Source of the DNA: Micropruina sp.
GTDB lineage: Bacteria > Actinomycetota > Actinomycetes > Propionibacteriales > Propionibacteriaceae
Direction: 5' to 3'
Length of the DNA: 64,000 nucleotides
Assembly: GCA_016716635.1 (NCBI GenBank)
Contig: JADJVZ010000014.1
Location: forward strand, 496,001-560,000
Of this stretch, positions 19,414-27,967 are shown piece after piece (positions within the stretch are counted from its first letter, which is position 1; every line of letters starts with the position of its first letter). Under the pieces are notes generated by a model. It had not been told where the DNA came from and made no database searches. It was given only the letters and a program-made list of their open reading frames with translations. The position numbers and the translations under genes were made by a program.

Positions 19414-20709
19414 TCAGGATTCGGCAGCCTGGGCGCGGTATTCCTCCGTCGCCAGCTTGACGCAGGCGGCGAAGACCTCCATGGCCTGCCGGACGTCGTC
19501 TACTTCTGGGCGCGTCGGGGCGATGCGAATGTTGGTGTTGTGGGGATCGTTGCCAGCCGGGTAGGTGGCGCCAGCCGGGGTCAGGCTGACGCCGGCCGCG
19601 TCGGCCAGAGCGACCACGCGGCTGGCGATCGGCGCGGTCGTGTCGAGGCTGGAGAAGTACCCGCCGCGAGGGGTGGTCCAGGTGGCGTAGGCGCCGTCGC
19701 GGCCCAGGTTCGCAGCGAGGACCTCGTCGCAGGCAGCGAACTTCGGCGCGATGAGGGCGGCGTGGTCGCGCATGAGTCCGGCGATGCCGCCCTGGTAGCC
19801 GCGCAAGAAAGTGACGTGCCGGGCCTGCTCCACCTTGTTCGGACCGATCGCCTGGGCGCCAAGGTATTTCGACATCCAGGCCAGCGTCTCGCTTCCGGCG
19901 GCCAGGAAGCCGAGCCCCGCTCCGGCGTAGGTGATCTTGCTCGTGCTGGCGAACACGATGGCGCGTTCCGGGTGGCCCGCCTTGGCGCATGCGTCGATGA
20001 AGTTGACCACAGCGTCTGGTTCGCCGAGGTGATGAGCCCGGTAGGCGTCGTCGGCGAAGATGGTGAAATCGGCTGCCGCGGTAGCCATCGCCGCCAAGCG
20101 CGCGGCGTTCGTGGCGCTGATCGTGTCGCCGGTCGGGTTGCTGTATGTCGGTACGAAAAGGATGCCCTTGACGTTGGGATCGCTCGCGGTGAGACGCTCC
20201 ACGGCGTCCAGATCGGGACCGTTCTCATCGATGCCAACCGTCGCCAGCTTGAAACCGAGAGTCTCGAGCAGCAGGAAGTGCCGGTCGTAACCGGGGGTGG
20301 TCACGATCATGGTGGGCTTACTGGCCTCGTCGGCGCCGAACCAGGGGGTACCGCCTCGGATGCCGTGCAACAGCGCGAAGGACAGCACCATCCCCTGCAG
20401 TTCCAGCGAGGAGTTGTTCCAGACAAGGACCTGCTTGGGGTCGACATCCAGGTACTCGCCGAACAGGGCCCGCGCGCTGGGCAGGCCGGCGATGCCGCCG
20501 GGATAATTGCGTAGATCGATGCCGTCCATTGTCAGTTCGCCGGCCCCGACGGCGGTGAGAATGCCGTCGGACAGGTCGAAGTCGGCATCCGAGGGCTGGC
20601 CACGCTGCATATTCAGCTTCAAGCCCTTGGCGACGAAGCCGTCGTAGTCGGCCTGCGCCGCGGCAAGGGCGGCACTCTGGGTGGACGGGGCAGCAGCGTC
20701 TGCGGTCAT
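19414..20709 (-). CDS. AspT-type aminotransferase (PF12897 class)
   Basis: 431 residues from ATG at 20709. The family is recognised by LNMQRGQPSDADFDLS near 30, DLRNYPGG near 65, WNNSSLELQGMVL near 95, PGYDRHFLLLETLGF near 130, FVPTYSNPTGDT near 172 and the PLP-lysine segment STSKITYAGAGLGF near 245. This is the MocR-like subgroup that includes the aspartate aminotransferase AspT of Corynebacterium glutamicum. It is convergent with the ketopantoate reductase homologue and divergent from the GH4 gene. Confidence 0.85.
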   Translation of the reverse strand: MTADAAAPSTQSAALAAAQADYDGFVAKGLKLNMQRGQPSDADFDLSDGILTAVGAGELTMDGIDLRNYPGGIAGLPSARALFGEYLDVDPKQVLVWNNSSLELQGMVLSFALLHGIRGGTPWFGADEASKPTMIVTTPGYDRHFLLLETLGFKLATVGIDENGPDLDAVERLTASDPNVKGILFVPTYSNPTGDTISATNAARLAAMATAAADFTIFADDAYRAHHLGEPDAVVNFIDACAKAGHPERAIVFASTSKITYAGAGLGFLAAGSETLAWMSKYLGAQAIGPNKVEQARHVTFLRGYQGGIAGLMRDHAALIAPKFAACDEVLAANLGRDGAYATWTTPRGGYFSSLDTTAPIASRVVALADAAGVSLTPAGATYPAGNDPHNTNIRIAPTRPEVDDVRQAMEVFAACVKLATEEYRAQAAES

Positions 20710-20823
20710 GTCGCCGAAGCCTACTAGCGCCGTCTCCCGGGTAACGCGAGCGCCCCCGTGCGAAGAAGGGGGTGACGATGGGTTCGTTGTCGAGCTGTGG
20801 GGGCGCGACCATCGGTGAGGCCT

Positions 20824-20839
20824 TTCCGCGACCGCGGAA
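20824..20839. promoter_or_regulatory. 16-bp palindrome upstream of the GH4 gene
   Basis: TTCCGCG-AC-CGCGGAA is a perfect inverted repeat 66 bases before the GH4 start, in the 196-base divergent gap between the aminotransferase and the glycosidase. This is the place and form of a repressor operator for a sugar-utilisation gene, but no regulator gene lies next to it. Confidence 0.45.
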
Positions 20840-20905
20840 TGGAACGTGGTGGTCAGCGCCGCGAACCCTCGCCACGATGGAGGTAGGCAGCCACAAGGAG
20901 GAAGC

Positions 20906-22294
20906 ATGCGCGGCGCAGTCAAGATTGTCACCATCGGCGGAGGCTCGAGTTACACCCCGGAGTTGGTCGAAGGGTTCATCACCCGATACGACTCCTTGCC
21001 GATGGCCGAGCACTGGTTCGTGGACGTGGAAGAGGGACGCGACAAGGTCGAAACCGTGGCCCGCATGGCGCAGCGGATGTGGGACGCCTCGGGCCACAAG
21101 GTCAGCGTCCACGTCAGCTTCGATCGCCGCGAGGCCCTGCCGGGAGCCGATTTCGTCACCACTCAATTCAGGGTCGGCCTGCTGTACGCGCGCATCAAGG
21201 ACGAACGAATCCCCTTGTCGCACGGCATCATCGGCCAAGAGACCAACGGGGCGGGCGGCATCTTCAAGGCCCTGCGCACGATCCCCGTCATGAAGGCACT
21301 CGTCGATGACATGCGCGAGCTGTGCCCCGACGCCTGGCTCATCAACTTCACCAACCCGTCAGGCATGGTCACCGAGGCGGTGATCCGACATTTCGGCTGG
21401 CAGCGGACGATCGGCCTGTGCAATGTGCCGATCCTCGCCGAGATTCGCGAGCCGGCGAGCCTGGGACTCGAGGCGTCCGACCTCACCATCCAATGCGCGG
21501 GGCTGAACCATTTCCACTGGCACCGGGTCTTCGACGCCACCGGACGCGAGCGGACGTCCGAACTGATCGCGAAGCTCAACGGACCCGAGTCGTCCATGCC
21601 CGCCAACATCGAGGGCGTCGACATTCCGCTCGACCTGATCGGCACGGCCGACCTGCTGCCCTGCGGTTACCACCGCTACTACCTCACAACGCAGGAGATG
21701 CTGGCCCACCAGCTGGACGACTACGCCGCTCACACGACCCGCGCCGAGACGGTCAAGCGCATCGAGGACGAACTCTTCGCGCTCTACGCCGACCCCGACC
21801 TCGACCACAAACCCGAGCAACTGGCCCTGCGCGGGGGCGCCCATTACTCGGACGCCGCCTGCGGGACGATCGCCGCGGTTTACACCAACTCCCACGTCCG
21901 GATGACCGTCAGCACCCAGAACCGCGGCGCCATCCGCGATCTCCCCTACGACTGCATCGTCGAGGTGTCGAGCTTGATCTCTGCGATCGGGGCGGAGCCG
22001 CTGGTGTGGGGCGACATGCGTCCGCACGAGCGGGGCTGGCTGCAGGTCATGAAGGCCATGGAGGAGTGCACGATCAAGGCCGCGATCGAAGGCGATTACG
22101 GGGCGCTGCTGGAGGCGTTCGACCTGAATCCCCTGATCCCCAACGGCGCCACGGCACGCCTGGTGATGCACGAGTTATTGATCGCCCACGAGCGCTTCTT
22201 ACCCCAATTCGCGGACGTCATCGCCGGCCTCAAGGCTGATGGCGTGACGATCACGGACGAGACCGTGCGGGAGTTGGTCGCCCACGGGCGGTGA
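20906..22294 (+). CDS. Family 4 glycoside hydrolase (6-phospho-beta-glucosidase type)
   Basis: 462 residues from ATG at 20906 with AAGGAGG 5-8 bases upstream. GH4 features in order: the NAD loop IVTIGGGSSYTPELVEG near 8, FVTTQFRVGLLYARIKDE near 85, the LINFTNPSGMVTEA segment near 148, the metal-ligand Cys in GLCNVPI near 172, and GLNHFHWH near 200. These enzymes use NAD+ and Mn2+ and cleave phospho-glycosides by redox elimination. The substrate is probably cellobiose-6-phosphate or a related disaccharide phosphate; there is no PTS gene beside it. Confidence 0.9.
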   Translation: MRGAVKIVTIGGGSSYTPELVEGFITRYDSLPMAEHWFVDVEEGRDKVETVARMAQRMWDASGHKVSVHVSFDRREALPGADFVTTQFRVGLLYARIKDERIPLSHGIIGQETNGAGGIFKALRTIPVMKALVDDMRELCPDAWLINFTNPSGMVTEAVIRHFGWQRTIGLCNVPILAEIREPASLGLEASDLTIQCAGLNHFHWHRVFDATGRERTSELIAKLNGPESSMPANIEGVDIPLDLIGTADLLPCGYHRYYLTTQEMLAHQLDDYAAHTTRAETVKRIEDELFALYADPDLDHKPEQLALRGGAHYSDAACGTIAAVYTNSHVRMTVSTQNRGAIRDLPYDCIVEVSSLISAIGAEPLVWGDMRPHERGWLQVMKAMEECTIKAAIEGDYGALLEAFDLNPLIPNGATARLVMHELLIAHERFLPQFADVIAGLKADGVTITDETVRELVAHGR

Positions 22295-22318
22295 GCGTCC
22301 GGGGTTGACCTCGTGCGA

Positions 22319-22654
22319 TCAGCTCTTGGTGAGGTCGCGGACGCGGCGACGATCCTGGATCGCCGAGCGCACCATAAACGATCCGCCCAGAATGAACGCC
22401 AGCTGAACCACTACGGCGACGCCGATGCCGAAGCTGGCCTCCAGTTGAGAGGCGTATTTGATGGTGTCTCCGCGCACCCACGACCAGACGTTGCCGATAG
22501 CGCCCAGCACCCCGACCGCCAGGAGGATGCCACCCACGATCGCCACCCAGCGCTTCGGGCGCCGGGTGATGTTCGTGCTCAGCGTCGGCGGCGCCGTGAT
22601 CCGATCGGGCACCTGAAAGCGGTGCTCAGTCGGCTGGGGTGATCCGTCGTCCAT
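22319..22654 (-). CDS. Small two-helix membrane protein
   Basis: 111 residues from ATG at 22654. A Pro-rich N-terminus of about 35 residues is followed by two membrane helices (WVAIVGGILLAVGVLGAIG and FGIGVAVVVQLAFILGG) with a short loop and a basic tail (RDRRRVRDLTKS-like). I do not recognise a family. It is convergent with the GH4 gene. Confidence 0.6.
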   Translation of the reverse strand: MDDGSPQPTEHRFQVPDRITAPPTLSTNITRRPKRWVAIVGGILLAVGVLGAIGNVWSWVRGDTIKYASQLEASFGIGVAVVVQLAFILGGSFMVRSAIQDRRRVRDLTKS

Positions 22655-22820
22655 GCCAGCCAATCTAGCCGCCACGGCGGCATCCCCCACGTCGACCCCA
22701 CGACGAAAGTACCGACTTGCTCGCCCTTTGGAGGGAGTCGAGCCCAGACTGTGGCCGGTTCACCCCTGCGGTTCGTAGCGTGGACATCATCTCGCGAGAC
22801 TGCGCCCCCACCCCTGGAGC

Positions 22821-23222
22821 ATGATGAGCGCCACCTTCACCAGCAACCCACGCCGCGCCGCCCCACGTCCTTTGCTGCCTCTTGCCGCCGCCGACTTCGC
22901 AGTGCGGCTGGGGTTTGGCGTGGCGATCATCGGTGCGACGGCCCCACTGCTGGCGCTCTCGTGGACGCAAGCTGGCATCGTCAGTGCCGCGATGATCCCC
23001 GGCGTGGCCGTGGCCATGGCCCTGGATGCGAGGGGGATCACCCGTCTGCTGATCCGGCTAGGCATTCTCGCGATCGGCTTCGCGGTGACCTTCATTCCCG
23101 TGGGGCTGATCGTCGGGTGGGACGCCGCCGGCACCTATCTCGTGGCCGCGGCGCTGCTCACGATTATCAACAGCCTTGTCGTCGCCAAGCTTGCCGCTCC
23201 CTCCGAACCCCGTCAGGGCTAG
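22821..23222 (+). CDS. Small membrane protein of unknown function
   Basis: 133 residues from ATG at 22821 (or the next codon, 22824), with TGGAG close upstream. About four hydrophobic helices fill residues 18-122. No conserved motif is visible. It is the last gene before tilS, with which it converges. Confidence 0.55.
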   Translation: MMSATFTSNPRRAAPRPLLPLAAADFAVRLGFGVAIIGATAPLLALSWTQAGIVSAAMIPGVAVAMALDARGITRLLIRLGILAIGFAVTFIPVGLIVGWDAAGTYLVAAALLTIINSLVVAKLAAPSEPRQG

Positions 23223-23248
23223 CGGCGGACGCCCGGGCGAAACGTGGT

Positions 23249-23283
23249 GTTGATTTCTTCCCGAGCCTCAGGAGGAAATCAAC
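23249..23283. terminator. Hairpin between convergent genes, overlapping the tilS stop
   Basis: Arms 23249-23261 and 23271-23283 pair over 13 bases with one G-U pair; the loop is nine bases. It covers the tilS stop codon (23279-23281) and lies between convergent genes. No long T-run. Its right arm also forms the AGGAGG-8-ATG signal discussed under findings. Confidence 0.5.
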
Positions 23284-24253
23284 ATGAAACCTGCGAACGC
23301 GGGACGGCTTGCAAGCGCCCGTCTTGGCGGATCACGCGAAGGCCCGGAAGATCGACGCCCTTTTGGCCGTGCCAGTCCGCCACCAAGGCCCACACTGCGG
23401 TGACGTGCTCAGCGCCGAGTTGACCGGCACCGTTGGCCAGAAGCCAGAGTCGCAGCACGCGCGTCGCCACGGCGGGCGCCAGGGCCGCGAGTTCACGGGG
23501 AGACAGACCCGGGACGTCCGGCTCCTCGCGGCGGAGACGGGCTAGTTCGGTGACGGCGAGCGCATCGAGGGCGTCCGCGTCGGCGCGGGCGAGGGTGGCC
23601 GTGCGCGCGAGGGCCTCGGCGATTCCCCCGCCGAGTTGGTCTTCGAGCAGCGGCAGCACAGTGCGTCGCACGCGGACGCGCGCGAACGTCGGATCCGCGT
23701 TGTGCGGGTCCTCGACCACCACCAGCCCCAGCTCCTCGCAGGCCTGGGACGTCGTCGCGGAGCGGATCCCGAGCAGGGGCCGGACGAAGATCCCGCGCAC
23801 CGGCGCCATACCGGCCAGGGACCGGAGCCCCGAGCCGCGCGCCAACCCCAAGAGCACGGTTTCGGCCTGGTCGTCGAGGGTGTGGCCGAGCAGGACGCTG
23901 CCGGTCTGCCCGGCCGCCTCGGTGAACGCCTGGTAGCGGGCCTCGCGGGCAGCCGCCTCCATGCCGCCCGGGCCGGTCACCTCCACCCGCTGGACACGGG
24001 GATGAGCCCCGAAGGCAGCCACGCGCCCCGCGACGCCCGCCGCCACGGCGGCCGAACCGGGCTGCAGCCCGTGATCGACAATCAACGCCGTGACGGTGCC
24101 GCCCCGCTCGCGCGCGACCCGGGCCGCGGCAAACGCAAGGGCCAGCGAATCAGCGCCCCCGGAACACCCAACGAACACCTCATCCTCGGGCCAGGAGGCG
24201 CGCACCGCTTGGACGATCGCCAGCGTCGCCGGGCCGAGCGCCTTGCTGGCCAT
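23279..24253 (-). CDS. tilS: tRNA(Ile)-lysidine synthase
   Basis: 324 residues. The PP-loop SGGADS lies at 31-36 (GCSGGADSLALAFAA), followed by VDHGLQPGS near 58 and GHTLDDQAETVLLGLARGSG near 122, all TilS signatures. The C-terminal extension found in E. coli is absent, normal for actinobacteria. It adds lysine to C34 of the CAU-anticodon tRNA-Ile and is essential. Its ATG overlaps the stop of the metalloprotease-like gene by one base (TAATG). Confidence 0.95.
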   Translation of the reverse strand: MASKALGPATLAIVQAVRASWPEDEVFVGCSGGADSLALAFAAARVARERGGTVTALIVDHGLQPGSAAVAAGVAGRVAAFGAHPRVQRVEVTGPGGMEAAAREARYQAFTEAAGQTGSVLLGHTLDDQAETVLLGLARGSGLRSLAGMAPVRGIFVRPLLGIRSATTSQACEELGLVVVEDPHNADPTFARVRVRRTVLPLLEDQLGGGIAEALARTATLARADADALDALAVTELARLRREEPDVPGLSPRELAALAPAVATRVLRLWLLANGAGQLGAEHVTAVWALVADWHGQKGVDLPGLRVIRQDGRLQAVPRSQVSC

Positions 24254-25239
24254 TAGGGGTGAACGCGCGCGACCCAGGCCGAGGGATCGGCGATCTCGGC
24301 GCGCGTGGGCAAGAACTCGGCGGCCGAGAACACCCTGTTGAAGGATTCGAGACCGACGGTGTCGATAACAGCTCGGACGAACTTCGCCCCCTCGCGATAC
24401 TGGGCCATCTTGAGCTCCATGCCGAGCAGGCGGCCGAGGAAGCGCTGCCAGGGATCGGACCGACGCTTCTCCAGCGCCTCCCTCAGGCGTGGCAGGGTCG
24501 GCAGGACGCTCGTCCCGACCCGATCCATCATCACGTCGGCGTGGCCTTCGAGTAGCGACATGGCGCCGGTCGCGGCGTCGAACGCCACTCGTTGTTCCGG
24601 GGTCAGCACCCGCTCGACGAGGGCGCGCTTGATGCCGTCCTCGCTGCGGGCGGGCGACAGCTGGAACCCCTCACCGAACTCCCCCGCCACCACGCTCATC
24701 TGGGCGATCAGGTAATCGCGCAGCCAGGGGGCCGCCCCGAACTGAAAGCGATGCGTTTGCTCGTGGAGGCACACCCACAGCTTGAAGTCCCATGGATCAA
24801 CGCCCATGTGCCGCTGCGCGCCCGCCACGTTCGGCGCCACGAGCAGCAGCCGCTGCGGGTGCCCGAACGGGTCGAATTGGCCGAGGATGCGTCCTCCCAC
24901 GGCGGCCAACATGGCCCCCATCTCAGCGCCGATCACCGTCGCCCGAGCCCGATCGAGCACCGACTCCGCGGGTGTGGCTCCCATCGCGCGCCACAGCCCC
25001 TCGTAGGTGGTGAGGTTGGCCCGCAGCCAGGAGGCCCGATCGATGACGAACGTGCCCCCGTCGGCGGCCGTCTGCAAGCCCGTCGTCTCGCGGATGTGCC
25101 CCTCGGCCACGTCCGCCGCTCGGCGGAGAGCGTCCACCTCAGCCGAAGCCTCCGCGGGTGTCAGGGCAGCGCCCGGGCTCAGAGTCGCCAGCCCGGTGTT
25201 GCGGGCGGCGTCCCAATCAATCGCGGGCAAAGAGGCCAT
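24253..25239 (-). CDS. DUF2342-type zinc metalloprotease homologue
   Basis: 328 residues. The HExxH-type motif is CLHEQTHRFQFG near 158-169, and a conserved MSLLEGHADVMMD lies near 225, the signature pair of the actinobacterial family once labelled coenzyme-F420-associated. Mtb Rv3626c holds the same position between tilS and dacB. The biological substrate is unknown. It is translationally coupled to tilS. Confidence 0.88.
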   Translation of the reverse strand: MASLPAIDWDAARNTGLATLSPGAALTPAEASAEVDALRRAADVAEGHIRETTGLQTAADGGTFVIDRASWLRANLTTYEGLWRAMGATPAESVLDRARATVIGAEMGAMLAAVGGRILGQFDPFGHPQRLLLVAPNVAGAQRHMGVDPWDFKLWVCLHEQTHRFQFGAAPWLRDYLIAQMSVVAGEFGEGFQLSPARSEDGIKRALVERVLTPEQRVAFDAATGAMSLLEGHADVMMDRVGTSVLPTLPRLREALEKRRSDPWQRFLGRLLGMELKMAQYREGAKFVRAVIDTVGLESFNRVFSAAEFLPTRAEIADPSAWVARVHP

Positions 25240-25257
25240 GGCCCCACCCTATGCGGC

Positions 25258-26661
25258 TCAGGACGCGCACCCGCAGGCCGCCAGAGTTCCGGCGCTGGCG
25301 TCGATCCACACTTCACCGCGGTCTTTGTTGCCCTCGGTGCTGAGGAAGGCGAACGTGACGATGGCCCCGTCGGCCGTCACCGCATACCCCGCCAGGTTCG
25401 CGGTGTCGTTCAGGGTTCCGGTCTTGCCGCGCACGTCCCCGCGTCCAGGCAGCGCCTGCGGCACGGTGAAGCGGTTCTTGAGCGTCCCGAGGGCTCCGGC
25501 TACGGGCAGCCCGTCGAGCAGCGGACGGTAGCGCGCATCCGAAAGAGCGAGCCGGACGATTCCCGCCAGCTGCGCGGGACGGATCCGGGAGTCGCGTCCG
25601 AGACCGCAGCCATCGGTGATGACCGTCCCGTCCTGCCACAACCCGTGCGCCGCCAACCGCTCTTGGACGACCGCCGCCGCGTCCGCAAAGGTGCCCGGGC
25701 GACCCGCCGCGATGGCCACCTGGCGGAACAGGGCCTCAGCCGCGTCGTTGTCTGAGTTGAGCAGCGCCTGCTGGATGATCAACCCCACGGGCATCGACGA
25801 CACCCGCGCCACCTCCGTCGCACTCGCCGGGGTGACCTCGGGCGTGACCGCGTCCACCTGGATGCCGTGGGCTCTCAGCTGGGCGGCGAAGCGTTGACCG
25901 GCGACGGCGGAGGGGTCGGGCTGGCGCCGATCCTCGGGCCCGCCGCCGATACCGTGGTCGACCATCAGCCCCGACACGGTGGTGACGCCCCAGTCGTAGT
26001 TGGGCGTCCATGAGGGATGGCGTCCCGGCCCGGAGAAGAGGGAACCGTCGTACCCCAGCGTCACCTGGGTCACGCCTTGCTTGGTGAGCGCCGCCGCGGT
26101 GGCAACCGCCAACTCTTCGGTCGACGGTTCGGCCGGATACGTTGCCGTGGGGTTAGAGGTCAGCATCGGATCGCCACCTCCGACCAGCACGATGTGCCCC
26201 GCCGCCGTGCTCATCACCCGCGTCGCAAAGCGCGTCTGCGGGTCGATCAGGTCGAGCGTCGCGAGCGCCGTGACGATCTTCTCGGTCGACGCCGGACGCT
26301 GCGGAGCATCGCCAAGCGCGTACAGCGTCGCGCCGGTGCCGTCCCCCACGAACGCGCTCACGGTTCCGGCGCCGTCATGCGGAATGGCGTCCAACTTGCC
26401 CTTCAGGACGGACGCGACCGGCGCGGCACCCGAGCCGAGGGGCGGCAGGATCGCGGCATCGACAGGCCCAGACGAGACCGTCGGCGAGGGCGACCCGGAG
26501 GCGGTGATCCCGGGCGTTTTCGGCGAGGAGACGCTGCCGTACCAGGACGACACCGTCGACCAGTTGAGGAGCGCTGTGATGGTGAGTGCCGCGACGACGA
26601 CGATGGCGATCGTGGCGACCCAAAGTCCCCGAGCACGACGCGCGGCACGGCGAGGCGGCAC
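25258..26661 (-). CDS. dacB: D-alanyl-D-alanine carboxypeptidase/endopeptidase (S13, PBP4 type)
   Basis: 467 residues. A basic N-terminus and one membrane helix (about 13-33) anchor it. Active-site motifs: S125-x-x-K128 (ASTEKIVTAL), SDN near 307 (LLNSDNDAAEAL) and KTG near 411 (RGKTGTLNDTANLAG). This is the class C low-molecular-weight penicillin-binding protein order. It trims peptidoglycan stem peptides outside the membrane. It starts the dacB-metalloprotease-tilS run and is divergent from ppa. Confidence 0.94.
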   Translation of the reverse strand: MPPRRAARRARGLWVATIAIVVVAALTITALLNWSTVSSWYGSVSSPKTPGITASGSPSPTVSSGPVDAAILPPLGSGAAPVASVLKGKLDAIPHDGAGTVSAFVGDGTGATLYALGDAPQRPASTEKIVTALATLDLIDPQTRFATRVMSTAAGHIVLVGGGDPMLTSNPTATYPAEPSTEELAVATAAALTKQGVTQVTLGYDGSLFSGPGRHPSWTPNYDWGVTTVSGLMVDHGIGGGPEDRRQPDPSAVAGQRFAAQLRAHGIQVDAVTPEVTPASATEVARVSSMPVGLIIQQALLNSDNDAAEALFRQVAIAAGRPGTFADAAAVVQERLAAHGLWQDGTVITDGCGLGRDSRIRPAQLAGIVRLALSDARYRPLLDGLPVAGALGTLKNRFTVPQALPGRGDVRGKTGTLNDTANLAGYAVTADGAIVTFAFLSTEGNKDRGEVWIDASAGTLAACGCAS

Positions 26662-26746
26662 AGAGGTCTCCTTAGGTCGAGCCAGACAGTAGGCTGCAGG
26701 CAGTTGTCGTCGTGATCATCATGACACCCGCTCAGGAAGGCTCTCG

Positions 26747-27301
26747 ATGTCGTCGTCGTTCGTCCGGCCCAAGATCCAACCTTCGCTGCATTTCGATGTC
26801 ACCATCGAGATCCCGAAGGGCACCAAGAACAAATACGAGATGGACCATCACACGGGTCGTATCCGTCTCGATCGGACGCTGTTTACAGCGACGCAGTACC
26901 CGAATGACTACGGCTTCATCGAGGGCACCTACGGTCAGGACGGCGATCCGCTCGACGCGATGGTGCTGCTGCCCGAGGCCACGTTCCCCGGCGCTCTCAT
27001 CGAGTGCCGCGCCATCGGCATGTTCCGCATGAAGGACGAGATGGGCGGCGACGACAAGGTGCTGTGCATCCCGGTCGCCGATCAGCGCCAGGCCGGCATC
27101 AAGGAGCTCACCGACATGCCGTCGCTGTCGCTGCTTGAGATCGAGCACTTCTTCCAGGTTTACAAGGACCTCGAGCCCGGCAAGTCCGTTGAGGGTGCCG
27201 TGTGGGTCGGTCGCGCCGAGGCCGAGATGGAGATCCTCGAGTCCTGGAAGCGCGCTCAGGGCACGTCGTACGCCAACGAGTTCACCCGCGACGGCCGGTG
27301 A
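26747..27301 (+). CDS. ppa: Inorganic pyrophosphatase
   Basis: 184 residues. Family I soluble pyrophosphatase: EIPKGTKNKYE near 16-26, YPNDYGFIEGTYGQDGDPLDAMVL near 50 with the metal-binding Asp cluster DGDPLD, and KVLCIPVAD near 105. It hydrolyses PPi to drive biosynthesis. Its TGA overlaps the GTG of the phosphatase gene that follows. Confidence 0.96.
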   Translation: MSSSFVRPKIQPSLHFDVTIEIPKGTKNKYEMDHHTGRIRLDRTLFTATQYPNDYGFIEGTYGQDGDPLDAMVLLPEATFPGALIECRAIGMFRMKDEMGGDDKVLCIPVADQRQAGIKELTDMPSLSLLEIEHFFQVYKDLEPGKSVEGAVWVGRAEAEMEILESWKRAQGTSYANEFTRDGR

Positions 27302-27810
27302 CAGCGCCTATTCCTACGCGCGCCTCCGCGCACCGGCTGTTCCTACTCCGCCACGCTGATGCGGTGGGGTGGGCAGCCAACGGTGACCGCGAGCGTCCGC
27401 TGTCGGCCCACGGCCGTGACCAGGCTCATGAGGCTGGCACGCAGGTAAGGCAGCTTCGTCCCGCCATGGTGTGGACCTCCCCGGCGCGTCGCGCCCGGGA
27501 GACCGCCGAGCAACTGGGCTCCGGGCACACCCCGGAGCTTCAGGAGGGCCTCTATCACGCCACGGCCGACAGCATGCTCGGCATGCTCCGGGCGCTTCCG
27601 GAGAAGGTCGAATCGATCCTGCTTGTGGCCCACGCCCCCGGCATCCCCGATTTGGCGTGGGAGCTGGCGTCCAAAGACTCCGACGGCGAACTCCGCCGGT
27701 TGCTTGAGCGTGGCTTCCCCACCTGCACCTTGGTGGGGTTGGAGTTCACGGGACGATGGTCCGAGCTGAGCACCGCCCGGTTGCGCCTGGTCCGCAGAAG
27801 CTCGATCTAG
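27298..27810 (+). CDS. SixA-like histidine phosphatase family protein
   Basis: 170 residues from GTG at 27298, coupled to ppa by a GTGA overlap. The histidine-phosphatase motif is RLFLLRHADAVGW near 13, followed by ERPLSAHGRDQA, WTSPARRARETAE and VAHAPGIPDL, which supply the two Arg and second His of the site. SixA-type proteins dephosphorylate phosphohistidine, but members act on various phosphoesters. Ends before a clear terminator. Confidence 0.85.
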   Translation: MTAPIPTRASAHRLFLLRHADAVGWAANGDRERPLSAHGRDQAHEAGTQVRQLRPAMVWTSPARRARETAEQLGSGHTPELQEGLYHATADSMLGMLRALPEKVESILLVAHAPGIPDLAWELASKDSDGELRRLLERGFPTCTLVGLEFTGRWSELSTARLRLVRRSSI

Positions 27811-27822
27811 AACTCCTCTTTG

Positions 27823-27875
27823 GTGGCCATGCGGCAGTCCGGCGACAACATGCCGGGGTCCGCATGGCCACTTTT
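27823..27875 (+). terminator. Intrinsic terminator of the ppa operon
   Basis: Stem arms 27823-27834 and 27860-27871 are perfectly complementary over 12 bases. They enclose a smaller GC-rich hairpin and are followed by TTTTGCTT. It lies 12 bases after the phosphatase stop. Confidence 0.88.
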
Positions 27876-27932
27876 GCTTCTTGACGCGGTCGCCCGGACC
27901 TTCACCAGCCCGCCCCAACGATCGTTGATTCC

Positions 27933-27967
27933 TTGAATTGCTACGCTACGTAGCGTAGCGTTGAGAT
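27933..27967 (+). promoter_or_regulatory. TetR operator overlapping a leaderless promoter
   Basis: A perfect 20-bp palindrome at 27940-27959 (GCTACGCTAC and its complement) fills the spacer between TTGAAT (27933-27938) and TAGCGT (27956-27961), which are 17 bases apart. Transcription would begin about seven bases after the -10, that is at the A of the TetR ATG (27968), so the mRNA is probably leaderless. The operator blocks the promoter, which fits autorepression of the TetR gene and its downstream oxidoreductase. Confidence 0.8.
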
